A program made the position numbers and the translations under genes. This document shows, in pieces, positions 8,175-14,483 of a stretch of 15,406 bases of DNA (position 1 is the stretch's first letter; every line of letters starts with the position of its first letter). Location of the stretch: positions 1-15,406 of the forward strand of contig JBFWMN010000041.1 of NCBI GenBank assembly GCA_050251555.1, in the 5' to 3' direction. Origin of the DNA: UBA2137 sp050251555 (GTDB taxonomy: Bacteria > Pseudomonadota > Alphaproteobacteria > Micavibrionales > Micavibrionaceae). The notes under the pieces were generated by a model. That model made no database searches, was not told the DNA's origin, and worked only from the letters and a program-made list of their open reading frames with translations.

Positions 8175-8223
8175 GGAAGGAGATTTAAAAAATCTCTAGG
8201 AAATCGTATGACTTAGCCAGCGA

Positions 8224-9657
8224 TTAGCCGGTCAGGGCGCGGCGAAGAACGTCGCAATCTTGTGCAATGCTTGCATCCTCTTCAATCAGCTCTTCGATTT
8301 TGCGAACGGCATGCATGACCGTTGTGTGGTCACGTCCGCCGAATTTGCGACCGATCTCAGGCAGAGAGCGCGCCGTTAGTTGTTTTGCCAGATACATGGC
8401 AACCTGACGCGGGCGGGCAACGTTACGTGAGCGACGTGCCGAGTGCATGTCTGTCAGCTTCAGATTGTAGTGTTCAGCCACACGGCGCTGAATTTCGTCA
8501 ATCGTGATGCGGCGATCATGGGAGCGAAGCAAGTCTTGGAGAACATTCTGTGTTGTTTCCAGAGTGACGGGCTCGTTTGTCACGTCAGCGTGGGCGGCGA
8601 TACGGTTTAAGGCGCCTTCCAACTCACGGATGTTCGAGGTGACTTTGAGGGCCAGAAACTCGAGAACGCTTTCAGGGATGTTCACGCCCAACATGTCGCG
8701 CTTTGCGCGCAGGATGTGGAGGCGAAGCTCGTATGTGGAAGGCTGAATGTCAGCAACCAGACCCCAGCTCATGCGTGAGCGCAGACGTTCATCGATGCCT
8801 TGCAGGTCGCCGGGCGCACGGTCAGCCGAGATGATAATTTGCTTATTGAGGTCAACAAGGGCGTTGAAGGTGTGGAAGAACTCTTCCTGCGTGCTTTCTT
8901 TGCCCGAGATGAATTGAACGTCATCAATCATCAGAATGTCGACAGAACGGAACAATTCTTTGAAGGCCATTGTTTCTTGCGAGCGGATGGCTTTGACGAA
9001 CTGGAACATGAATTTCTCGGCAGAGAGATACATGATGGTCTTTTCAGGTGATTTCTCACGAAGCGAATGGGCAATCGCGTGCATCAGGTGTGTTTTACCA
9101 AGACCGACACCGCCATAGATAAAGAGCGGGTTGAAGGGCATCGTCTCGGATTCGACAACGCGAAGAGCCGCAGCATGGGCCAAAGCGTTGGATTTGCCGA
9201 CAACAAATGTATCAAAACGGAAGCGCGGATCGAGCGGGGAGGACAAAGCGACCTCTGCAGCCAGCGCGTTGGCGTTGGCTTTGACTTGCTCGTTCACTGG
9301 TGTTTCTTCGCGGTTCATCTCAACAGGAATGGCGTTTTGCACAACGACCACCTCCAGGCGCTTAATATTCACATCCAATTCAGCACACATCTCCAGAATA
9401 CGCGGAGCATAATTTGTCTGAATCCAGTCCTTCATAAAGCGCGTTGGGACGGAAACTTCAAGTGTATTGTGATAATAGGCTTGTAGCGTCATCGGTTTCA
9501 GCCAGCTACGGAAGACTGCCTCACCAAATTCTTTGCGGAAATCCTTATAAACAGAGGCCCAGAGTTTCTTGATATCTGCGGTCGGCTCGAAGCTCTCCGG
9601 TGCTGTCGCACTATCGACAACGGTCAGATAGGCCTTCTTGTTTTTGGTGTCAGTCAT
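8224..9657 (-). CDS. dnaA: Chromosomal replication initiator protein DnaA
   Basis: DnaA is the AAA+ protein that binds DnaA boxes, melts oriC and recruits the helicase. The 477-residue protein has domain I (about 28-105, with FRSWLKPM) and a linker (about 106-140). The AAA+ core carries Walker A GGVGLGKT (182-189), Walker B ILMIDD (241-246), the box VII arginine region RLRSRMSWGL (291-300) and sensor II SNIRELEGALNR (341-352). Domain IV ends with the DnaA-box-binding signature GRDHTTVMHAVRKIE (441-455). GGAG at 9668-9671 (minus strand) is about 10 nt from the ATG. Its long structured leader and own terminator suggest a monocistronic, separately regulated gene. Confidence 0.98.
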   Translation of the reverse strand: MTDTKNKKAYLTVVDSATAPESFEPTADIKKLWASVYKDFRKEFGEAVFRSWLKPMTLQAYYHNTLEVSVPTRFMKDWIQTNYAPRILEMCAELDVNIKRLEVVVVQNAIPVEMNREETPVNEQVKANANALAAEVALSSPLDPRFRFDTFVVGKSNALAHAAALRVVESETMPFNPLFIYGGVGLGKTHLMHAIAHSLREKSPEKTIMYLSAEKFMFQFVKAIRSQETMAFKELFRSVDILMIDDVQFISGKESTQEEFFHTFNALVDLNKQIIISADRAPGDLQGIDERLRSRMSWGLVADIQPSTYELRLHILRAKRDMLGVNIPESVLEFLALKVTSNIRELEGALNRIAAHADVTNEPVTLETTQNVLQDLLRSHDRRITIDEIQRRVAEHYNLKLTDMHSARRSRNVARPRQVAMYLAKQLTARSLPEIGRKFGGRDHTTVMHAVRKIEELIEEDASIAQDCDVLRRALTG

Positions 9658-9709
9658 TTTTTCCCTACTCCACTCATTTAAGCATTCAACTTACAAATTC
9701 ATTTTCCGC

Positions 9710-9755
9710 GTCTCATAAGGCCCGACTTTAGGGAAGTCGCCCGTAGACATGAGAC
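9710..9755 (-). promoter_or_regulatory. Two-tier stem-loop in the dnaA leader
   Basis: On the minus strand a perfect 7-bp outer stem GTCTCAT/ATGAGAC (9749-9755 with 9710-9716) encloses a perfect 6-bp inner stem CGACTT/AAGTCG (9734-9739 with 9723-9728) with a 5-nt loop. It ends 52 nt before the dnaA ATG. No U-tract follows, so it is not an intrinsic terminator. A regulatory or mRNA-stabilising leader structure is the likely meaning; no known RNA family is recognised. Confidence 0.5.
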
Positions 9756-9890
9756 CTGAAAACCAATCTCCCTCAAGTATTCACAAGGCAATAAACCGCG
9801 TATCCGAAAAAGCCCTTCACGGACATTCTCGGCTGAGAAAATATGTATATTTACCCCAAATTTTAGCGGCGAAAGTTTTGTTTTTAACTT

Positions 9891-9968
9891 TTATGCCTTG
9901 AAGGAGCACGGTGGCTGATAAAGCGTCAGGCTTTGCTGCTCCTGGTACGCTGAAGGAAAGAACTTCAT
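9891..9968 (-). other. Structured leader element with a 25-codon open frame
   Basis: Perfect 7-bp arms AGGAGCA/TGCTCCT (9902-9908 with 9937-9943) enclose AAAGC/GCTTT (9920-9924 with 9930-9934). A competing CTGA/TCAG pairing (9915-9918 with 9926-9929) cannot form at the same time. An outer CCTT/AAGG (9896-9899 with 9953-9956) could extend the stem. On the minus strand the same stretch is an open frame, ATG 9966-9968 to TAA 9891-9893, preceded by GGGGGA 4 nt upstream. It encodes a 25-residue peptide starting MKFFPSAY. Structure plus short frame upstream of dnaA recalls an attenuator leader, but both could be chance. Confidence 0.3.
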
Positions 9969-10080
9969 ATTTCCCCCAAGCGATTTAACTACCCTAGACA
10001 AAAAAATTGTGGGTTGCAACAGGACAAAGCATGAACAAAGTAAAAAAGAAATAATTTTTCAAAGTATGGAAAGTAACACG

Positions 10081-10113
10081 GAAAATCCCCCAAATAATCG
10101 CTTATTTAGGGGA
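10081..10113 (-). terminator. Probable intrinsic terminator of rpsT
   Basis: A 12-bp stem with one mismatch (10086-10097 with 10102-10113) and a 4-nt loop ends, on the minus strand, in GGGGGA followed by TTTTC. It lies 28 nt after the rpsT stop. The inner half of the stem is AT-rich and the U-tract is short, so termination may be partial. Leakage would run into the dnaA leader. Confidence 0.65.
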
Positions 10114-10140
10114 ATACCAATAAAGTAATTATTTAAAGTA

Positions 10141-10404
10141 TTACTTGGCTGCTTTAATGCGGCTGGAGAGACGCGACAGTTTACGTGCTGCCGTCTTCTT
10201 GTGGATCACGCCTTTGGATACGCCACGCATGAGTTCGGGCATGGCCTGAGTGAAGGCTTCTTCAGCAGCTTTTACGTCGGAATTTGTCAGAGCCAGTTCG
10301 ACTTTCTTGATGAAAGTACGGATGCGGCTTTTGCGCATACCATTGATGGTATCGCGACGGGCGTTGCGACGAATTCTTTTTTCTGCTGAGGCGTGATTAG
10401 CCAT
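10141..10404 (-). CDS. rpsT: 30S ribosomal protein S20
   Basis: S20 is a primary 16S rRNA-binding protein of the small subunit. The 87-residue, strongly basic, all-helical sequence starts MANHASAEKRIRRNARR and includes the conserved SKGVIHKKTAARKLSRL near the end. Both features and the length fit the family. The ATG at 10404 is preceded by AGGAG about 10 nt upstream. Its position next to dnaA and mutM is a conserved alphaproteobacterial arrangement. It has its own promoter (10476-10505). A leader fold is possible: AAGCG/CGCTT (10428-10432 with 10457-10461) enclosing CCTA/TAGG (10438-10441 with 10448-10451). In E. coli S20 regulates its own translation, but nothing here proves that. Confidence 0.97.
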   Translation of the reverse strand: MANHASAEKRIRRNARRDTINGMRKSRIRTFIKKVELALTNSDVKAAEEAFTQAMPELMRGVSKGVIHKKTAARKLSRLSSRIKAAK

Positions 10405-10475
10405 TCTCTCATACTCCTAATAAATTCAAGCGAAATCCCTAATGTTCTAGGACTGCCGCTTTCGGAAACTTCGAT

Positions 10476-10505
10476 GTTTTACGTGAGCGGGGCAGTTAAT
10501 GTCAA
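10476..10505 (-). promoter_or_regulatory. rpsT promoter
   Basis: A consensus TTGACA (10500-10505) on the minus strand is followed after 18 nt by TAAAAC (10476-10481), four of six to the -10 consensus. The start point would be near 10469, giving a leader of about 65 nt. An 11-nt-loop inverted repeat GACTCC/GGAGTC (10541-10546 with 10558-10563) lies upstream, just after mutM. Neither strand has a U-tract directly after it, so it is not a clear mutM terminator. Confidence 0.6.
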
Positions 10506-10585
10506 GCATTCTTTCCACAAAAAAATGCCTTTTTTTCTTTGACTCCTTTTGCGGTGGGGAGTCGCATGCTGTAAAGGGCTAACGA

Positions 10586-11449
10586 TTATCTGCTGCACTG
10601 CGTAATATTCTGGAAAACGGGGCAGAAAAAACTGCTCCGCCCACCTTGCGAAACGACTCGAATTCCGCCCGTTTCAGACACATCACATGTACATTCCGGA
10701 CAAGGCTTGCCGCGTCGGTCATAGACGGCAAAACGGTGCTGAAAATAGCCCAGCTCACCGTTTACCTGCTTATGATCGCGCAAAGATGACCCGCCTGATT
10801 GAATGGCCTCATTCAACACTTGTCTGACGGCTGTCAAAAGCCGAGCGGCTTGCTCGAGACTGAGGTCTTGCGCAGGTAAGAGCGGAGAGATACGGGAGAG
10901 ATAAAGGGCCTCACACGCATAAATATTGCCGATTCCACACACTAAAGACTGGTCCAGCAGGGCCAGCTTGATGGCGATGCTCTTGTTTTTGAAAAGCCCA
11001 TGAAAGATTTCAGGCGTCAAAGCTGCATCGAAAGGCTCAAATCCCATATTCCGAAAGGGTTCTGCCTGATGCCACATATCACGCGGGGTCGGTATCAGCA
11101 TGCCGAAGCGGCGCGGATCGTTATAAATCAGGCGATCGCCTGAGCTAAAACGATAGATAAGGTGGTCATGTTTGCGCGGCTCATCGTTAAAATCGGTGCC
11201 GACAAAGCGGAAAGAGCCGCTCATACCCAGATGATGAATAAGGCTTGTGCTGTTCGAGAGATGCAAAACAAGGTATTTCCCGCGGCGTGTCATGTCCTCA
11301 ATGCGGGTTTGGCGTAAGTTTTTACCAAAGCTTGCAGGCGGGCTTTTCCGTAAGCGCAAAGGACCAATCGTCAAATCGGCGATTTCCTGACCCTTGATGT
11401 AGGGTTCAAGACCGCGCAGAACGGTTTCAACTTCGGGAAGTTCGGGCAT
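10586..11449 (-). CDS. mutM: Formamidopyrimidine-DNA glycosylase with altered zinc finger
   Basis: MutM (Fpg) excises 8-oxoguanine and formamidopyrimidines and nicks the strand by beta-delta elimination. The 287-residue protein has the N-terminal PELPEVETV with catalytic P2 and E3. It also has K58 in RRGKYL, HHLGMSG, NDPRRFG, and the helix-two-turn-helix segment with CGIGNIYACEAL. The C-terminal zinc finger reads C250-x2-C253-x22-C276-x2-F279. The fourth ligand position, normally Cys in CPxCQ, is Phe (codon TTC, 10613-10615), one base from TGC. R271 in GGRSSFFC, which contacts DNA in the family, is kept. The tail runs seven residues beyond Q280 and contains C285, a conceivable replacement ligand. 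The gene starts 10 nt after the upstream membrane-protein gene, without a clear Shine-Dalgarno. Confidence 0.93.
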   Translation of the reverse strand: MPELPEVETVLRGLEPYIKGQEIADLTIGPLRLRKSPPASFGKNLRQTRIEDMTRRGKYLVLHLSNSTSLIHHLGMSGSFRFVGTDFNDEPRKHDHLIYRFSSGDRLIYNDPRRFGMLIPTPRDMWHQAEPFRNMGFEPFDAALTPEIFHGLFKNKSIAIKLALLDQSLVCGIGNIYACEALYLSRISPLLPAQDLSLEQAARLLTAVRQVLNEAIQSGGSSLRDHKQVNGELGYFQHRFAVYDRRGKPCPECTCDVSETGGIRVVSQGGRSSFFCPVFQNITQCSR

Positions 11450-11459
11450 GGATTATGAT

Positions 11460-12086
11460 TTAGCGCGATTTTTCTGCGCCGACAACCGGGCGAAACGCTA
11501 GAGACCCTTTAGGTGCAAAGCTGTCCCAGAGATTTTTGACATTTTCGGGCAGCTTGTTCGGTTCCAGGGGTGTGAGGATCAATGCGCCCTTGACGATTTT
11601 CCAGCCAAAGAGATTTTCGCCGAATTTCATGTCATTCAGGCGGTAATAGGGGCGGTAACCGGGAACGAGCAGTCCTTTTTCCAATTGGGAAGACAGAAGA
11701 ATCTCCCCCTCTTTTGCCCCGGAAATGTAAGGTCCGCCTGCGTAAATCGTGTAAGCGGGGCGCATTTTCTCGTAAATTTGCCAGGAAAAATTCGCGTTGG
11801 GAAAAAAGATGACGAGAAAAACAGTATCGTCCTTTTCCGCTGCCCATTGACCCGTCAGCGCCGTCACGGTGTTTTTGAGAATCTCGGGATTGCTCTGGGC
11901 GGCGATCTCCGCATAGCGCGGGTAGAGCTCGACCTCGATCTCCTTTTGAACGCGGGGGGTTAAAACCCCCATCACCACAAACAGAATGCACCCCAATGCG
12001 CAGCCCAGCCCGAGAATCACGAAAAAGGGCGTCGGCAGTTTGTTCAGAATGCGTAAGGCGGCTTCAAAGCGCGGGTTCTGGCTCAT
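11460..12086 (-). CDS. Unrecognised single-pass membrane protein
   Basis: I do not recognise this 208-residue protein. One strong hydrophobic helix spans about 19-42 (rich in L, G, V, with two cysteines), preceded by a short basic N-terminus. A mostly soluble domain of about 165 residues follows, probably periplasmic, with several aromatic clusters (WQIYEKMRPAYTIYAGGPY and GYRPYYRLND) and no cysteines. There is no obvious enzymatic motif. The ATG at 12086 lacks a clear Shine-Dalgarno, but an in-frame TGA lies 27 nt upstream, so a longer start is unlikely. It is 10 nt from mutM and probably co-transcribed with it. Composition resembles its neighbours, so there is no sign of recent transfer. 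Confidence 0.75.
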   Translation of the reverse strand: MSQNPRFEAALRILNKLPTPFFVILGLGCALGCILFVVMGVLTPRVQKEIEVELYPRYAEIAAQSNPEILKNTVTALTGQWAAEKDDTVFLVIFFPNANFSWQIYEKMRPAYTIYAGGPYISGAKEGEILLSSQLEKGLLVPGYRPYYRLNDMKFGENLFGWKIVKGALILTPLEPNKLPENVKNLWDSFAPKGSLAFRPVVGAEKSR

Positions 12087-12170
12087 AAAGGACGGCGAAT
12101 GGTCAAAAATGGATCAATGGAGAGGAAACCCCTCTTCTTCGCAATTTAACCATAAAGCAGCGTTTTGGGC

Positions 12171-12251
12171 AAAAAAAACCACCGGCTCAGATAATTGAGT
12201 GTCCGGTGGCTTTTAGTTGATGTGGGGAAATTCTGCTAGGCAGAATTCATG
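12171..12251 (-). ncRNA. Candidate small RNA (or attenuated leader)
   Basis: Read on the minus strand, a transcript starting near 12250 would be about 80 nt. It first folds a perfect 8-bp hairpin, AATTCTGC/GCAGAATT (12240-12247 with 12229-12236), with a 3-nt loop. An 18-20 nt single-stranded linker contains TTTCCCCACATC. It ends in a strong intrinsic terminator: AAAAGCCACCGG (12203-12214) pairs with CCGGTGG and following U's (12174-12185), with an inner CTCA/TGAG stem, then eight T's (12171-12178). A promoter sits directly upstream. No useful open frame exists (ATG is followed by stop after four codons). It could instead be a termination-controlled leader for the membrane-protein gene 85 nt downstream. 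Confidence 0.6.
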
Positions 12252-12255
12252 TACT

Positions 12256-12326
12256 GTATTATGGCAAACTTAGTATTATGTCAAGAAGAAATTTATTTTT
12301 TCGGAACTTGAGATTTTGACAAGTTC
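12256..12326 (-). promoter_or_regulatory. Promoter and upstream dyad of the candidate small RNA
   Basis: On the minus strand, TTGACA (12279-12284) is followed by CATAAT (12258-12263) at 15 nt, or by TAATAC (12256-12261) at 17 nt. The -35 and -10 lie inside two copies of TTGnCATAATAC spaced 17 bp apart (12273-12284 and 12256-12267, one mismatch). Upstream, GAACTTG-N9-CAAGTTC (12304-12326) forms a perfect 7-bp dyad centred about 65 nt before the predicted start, where class I activators bind. Confidence 0.5.
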
Positions 12327-12335
12327 GACTCGGCA

Positions 12336-12367
12336 TAAAAAAAGACCGATCAAAAGATCGGCCTTTT
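12336..12367 (-). terminator. Intrinsic terminator of groESL
   Basis: On the minus strand, AAAAGGCCGATC (12356-12367) pairs with GATCGGTCTTTT (12340-12351) over a UUUU loop: 12 bp with one G-U pair. The run of T's continues to 12337. It begins 27 nt after the groL stop codon. Confidence 0.92.
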
Positions 12368-12393
12368 CGTATTTTTTATAGAGCGTGTCAGGC

Positions 12394-14037
12394 TTACATC
12401 ATGCCCATGCCGCCCATACCACCCATATCAGGTGCGCCTGCTGAGGCACCTTCTTCTTTAGGTGATTCTGAGACCGTGGCTTCGGTTGTGATCAGGAGAC
12501 CGGCAACAGAAGCAGCGTTTTGCAGGGATGAGCGAACGACTTTGGCGGGATCGATGATGCCGGCCTTCACCAGATTGGTGTACTGGTCTGTCTGGGCGTC
12601 ATAACCAAAATCCGTGTCTTTTTGCTCAAGGAGCTTACCGACCACGATAGAGCCTTCGACGCCTGCATTTTCGGCGATCTGGCGGATCGGGGCTTGCAGG
12701 GCACGACGGACGATTTCAGCACCGACTTTTTGGTCGGCATTATCAAACGTCAGAGCATCAAGAGCGCGTGTCGCATAAAGAAGGGCTGTACCGCCACCTG
12801 GCAGAATGCCCTCTTCAACGGCTGCGCGTGTGGCGTGCATCGCATCGTCAACACGGTCTTTTTTCTCTTTCACTTCGATCTCTGTCGCACCACCGACGCG
12901 GATGACGGCAACACCGCCGGCGAGTTTCGCCAGACGCTCTTGCAGCTTTTCGCGGTCGTAGTCCGATGAGGTTTCTTCGATCTGGGCACGGATTTGTGCA
13001 CAACGTGCATCGATATCTTTCTTATCGCCTGCGCCATCGATGAGGGTTGTGTCATCTTTGGTGATGCGGACTTTTTTGGCTGTACCCAGCATATCAATCG
13101 TGACGGATTCCAGTTTGATACCGACATCTTCGGAGATGACCGTACCGCCTGTGACGATCGCCATATCTTCCATCATTGCCTTACGACGGTCGCCAAAGCC
13201 AGGGGCTTTCACAGCGGCGACTTTCAGGCCGCCTCTGAGCTTGTTCACAACCAGAGTTGCGAGAGCTTCGCCTTCAACATCTTCGGCAACGATCAGCAGG
13301 GGACGTGAGGATTGAACGACGGCTTCCAGAATGGGCAGGATGGCCTGCAGGTTTGACAATTTCTTGTCGTGCAGCAGGATGTATGGGCTTTCCAGTTCAC
13401 ATACCATCTTGTCGGAATTGGTCACGAAGTAAGGGGAGAGGTAACCGCGGTCAAACTGCATACCTTCAACGACTTCGAGTTCGGTTTCCAAAGACTTGGC
13501 TTCTTCAACCGTGATCACGCCTTCATTGCCGACTTTTTCCATGGCTTTGGCAAGGTAATCACCGATTTCCTTGTCGCCGTTTGCGGAAATTGTACCAACT
13601 TGGGCGATCTCTTCATTCGAAGAAATTTTCTTGGCGCGTTTTTTGAGGTCCTCAACCACGGCGGCTGTCGCAGCATCGATACCGCGTTTCAGGTCCATCG
13701 GGTTCATACCGGCTTCAACCGATTTGTTCCCTTCGCGGACAATCGCTTGAGCAAGAACTGTGGCAGTTGTCGTACCGTCACCGGCTTGGTCGTTGGCTTT
13801 AGAAGCCACTTCGCGCACCATCTGGGCGCCCATGTTTTCGACCTTGTCTTTCAGTTCAATCTCTTTGGCAACCGTAACACCGTCTTTGGTGATGCGGGGA
13901 GCGCCGAAAGATTTTTCGATCACGACGTTACGACCTTTAGGGCCGAGTGTGACTTTAACAGCATCAGCCAGCGTATCTACACCTTTGAGCATACGGCGGC
14001 GAGCGGCGGATTTGAAATTGACATCTTTTGCAGACAT
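12394..14037 (-). CDS. groL: Chaperonin GroEL, 60 kDa subunit
   Basis: GroEL forms the double-ring ATP-driven folding chamber capped by GroES. The 547-residue protein is of standard length. It shows VTLGPKGRNVVIEKSFG (29-45), the ATP-site motif GDGTTTATVL (86-95) with catalytic D87, and EGMQFDRGYLSPYF at the apical-intermediate boundary. It also has PGFGDRRKAMMEDMA, the VEEGILPGGGTALL signature and the C-terminal GGM-rich tail ending GGMGGMGMM. ATG 14037 is preceded by AAGGAAG 8 nt upstream. It lies 38 nt after groES and shares its promoter and terminator. Nothing suggests a second specialised copy: it has the ordinary tail and sequence of the housekeeping GroEL. Confidence 0.98.
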   Translation of the reverse strand: MSAKDVNFKSAARRRMLKGVDTLADAVKVTLGPKGRNVVIEKSFGAPRITKDGVTVAKEIELKDKVENMGAQMVREVASKANDQAGDGTTTATVLAQAIVREGNKSVEAGMNPMDLKRGIDAATAAVVEDLKKRAKKISSNEEIAQVGTISANGDKEIGDYLAKAMEKVGNEGVITVEEAKSLETELEVVEGMQFDRGYLSPYFVTNSDKMVCELESPYILLHDKKLSNLQAILPILEAVVQSSRPLLIVAEDVEGEALATLVVNKLRGGLKVAAVKAPGFGDRRKAMMEDMAIVTGGTVISEDVGIKLESVTIDMLGTAKKVRITKDDTTLIDGAGDKKDIDARCAQIRAQIEETSSDYDREKLQERLAKLAGGVAVIRVGGATEIEVKEKKDRVDDAMHATRAAVEEGILPGGGTALLYATRALDALTFDNADQKVGAEIVRRALQAPIRQIAENAGVEGSIVVGKLLEQKDTDFGYDAQTDQYTNLVKAGIIDPAKVVRSSLQNAASVAGLLITTEATVSESPKEEGASAGAPDMGGMGGMGMM

Positions 14038-14075
14038 ATCGTTTTCTTCCTTTTTAAAATGTGAATGTAGTGAAA

Positions 14076-14366
14076 TTAGGCTGCGAGAACGCCGACAATG
14101 TCGGATTCTTTCATCACCAGATATTCTTCGCCATCAATGGTGATTTCGGTGCCTGACCATTTGGTGAACAGAACGCGGTCGCCTTGTTTGACATCCAACG
14201 GGCGTACGTCGCCATTATCATTGATGTGGCCTGAGCCGACGGCGACGATTTCGCCTTCCTGGGGCTTTTCTTTGGCGGTATCGGGGATGATGATGCCACC
14301 TTTTGTTTTATTGTCCTGCTCAATGCGGCGGACAAGAACGCGGTCATGCAATGGACGGAACTTCAT
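14076..14366 (-). CDS. groS: Co-chaperonin GroES, 10 kDa subunit
   Basis: GroES is the heptameric lid of the GroEL chamber. Starting at ATG 14366 the protein is 96 residues, the usual length, and begins MKFRPLHDRVLVRR like its family. The mobile loop that binds GroEL is visible as the KTKGGIIIPDTAKEKPQ segment, followed by EGEIVAVGSG. An in-frame ATG six codons upstream (14384) would add MEKKEA. I rejected it because family members begin at MKFRPLHDR and because AAGGA lies just before ATG 14366, though the spacing is tight (about 4 nt). groES precedes groL in the canonical bicistronic operon, with a leader of about 135 nt that contains a stable hairpin. Confidence 0.97.
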   Translation of the reverse strand: MKFRPLHDRVLVRRIEQDNKTKGGIIIPDTAKEKPQEGEIVAVGSGHINDNGDVRPLDVKQGDRVLFTKWSGTEITIDGEEYLVMKESDIVGVLAA

Positions 14367-14403
14367 AGCTTCCTTTTTCTCCATAAATTAAGGGTTAAAC
14401 AAG

Positions 14404-14450
14404 CAGGTCCTTTTTGGGTGCTCCATGAGCCATCCGGTGAAGGACCCCTG
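14404..14450 (-). promoter_or_regulatory. Stem-loop in the groES leader
   Basis: On the minus strand CAGGGGTCCTT (14440-14450) pairs with AAGGACCTG (14404-14412), a 9-bp stem with a 2-nt bulge. It encloses a small GCTC-ATG-GAGC hairpin (14420-14430). The 3' arm contains AAGGA, but the groES ATG is about 40 nt further on, so it does not hide the groES ribosome site directly. Two overlapping 12-residue open frames run through it, one from ATG 14431-14433 to TAA 14395-14397. Confidence 0.45.
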
Positions 14451-14483
14451 ACCTTTTTACGCAAGTTCTTGATGCTTGGATCA

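Larger units (their letters stand above)
9658..10140. other. Long non-coding region between rpsT and dnaA
   Basis: These 483 nt hold the dnaA leader and the rpsT terminator. The part from about 10000 to 10140 is AT-rich. One DnaA-box-like 9-mer, GTATTCACA (9777-9785), has a single mismatch to TTATNCACA and could mediate autoregulation. Weak promoter-like pairs on the minus strand are TTGCAA-17-TAGGGT (9991-10019) and TTAAAA-16-TAAAAT further in; neither is convincing. An inverted repeat AAAGTT/AACTTT lies at 9872-9891. No substantial gene is visible. Confidence 0.6.

Noticed and set aside
10065..10127. 20-codon plus-strand frame across the rpsT terminator
   Set aside because: It has no ribosome site and overlaps the terminator hairpin, so it is best explained by chance.
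9658..10140. Possible chromosomal origin next to dnaA
   Set aside because: The region is long and partly AT-rich, but I find only one near-consensus DnaA box (GTATTCACA) and no cluster. Alphaproteobacterial origins are often elsewhere. A GC-skew plot of the whole genome would decide.
10507..10537. Plus-strand terminator-like hairpin AAGCATT/AATGCC followed by T's
   Set aside because: No plus-strand gene lies upstream, the stem needs a bulge, and the loop is long. The T-run is probably just the A-rich region upstream of the rpsT promoter.
13369..14064. Long plus-strand open frame of 231 codons opposite groEL
   Set aside because: It is fully antisense to the highly conserved groL and shows no ribosome site or domain. 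Long antisense frames are expected opposite codon-biased genes.
14367..14384. GroES start six codons upstream
   Set aside because: MEKKEA is not found at the start of family members, and AAGGA is placed for ATG 14366.
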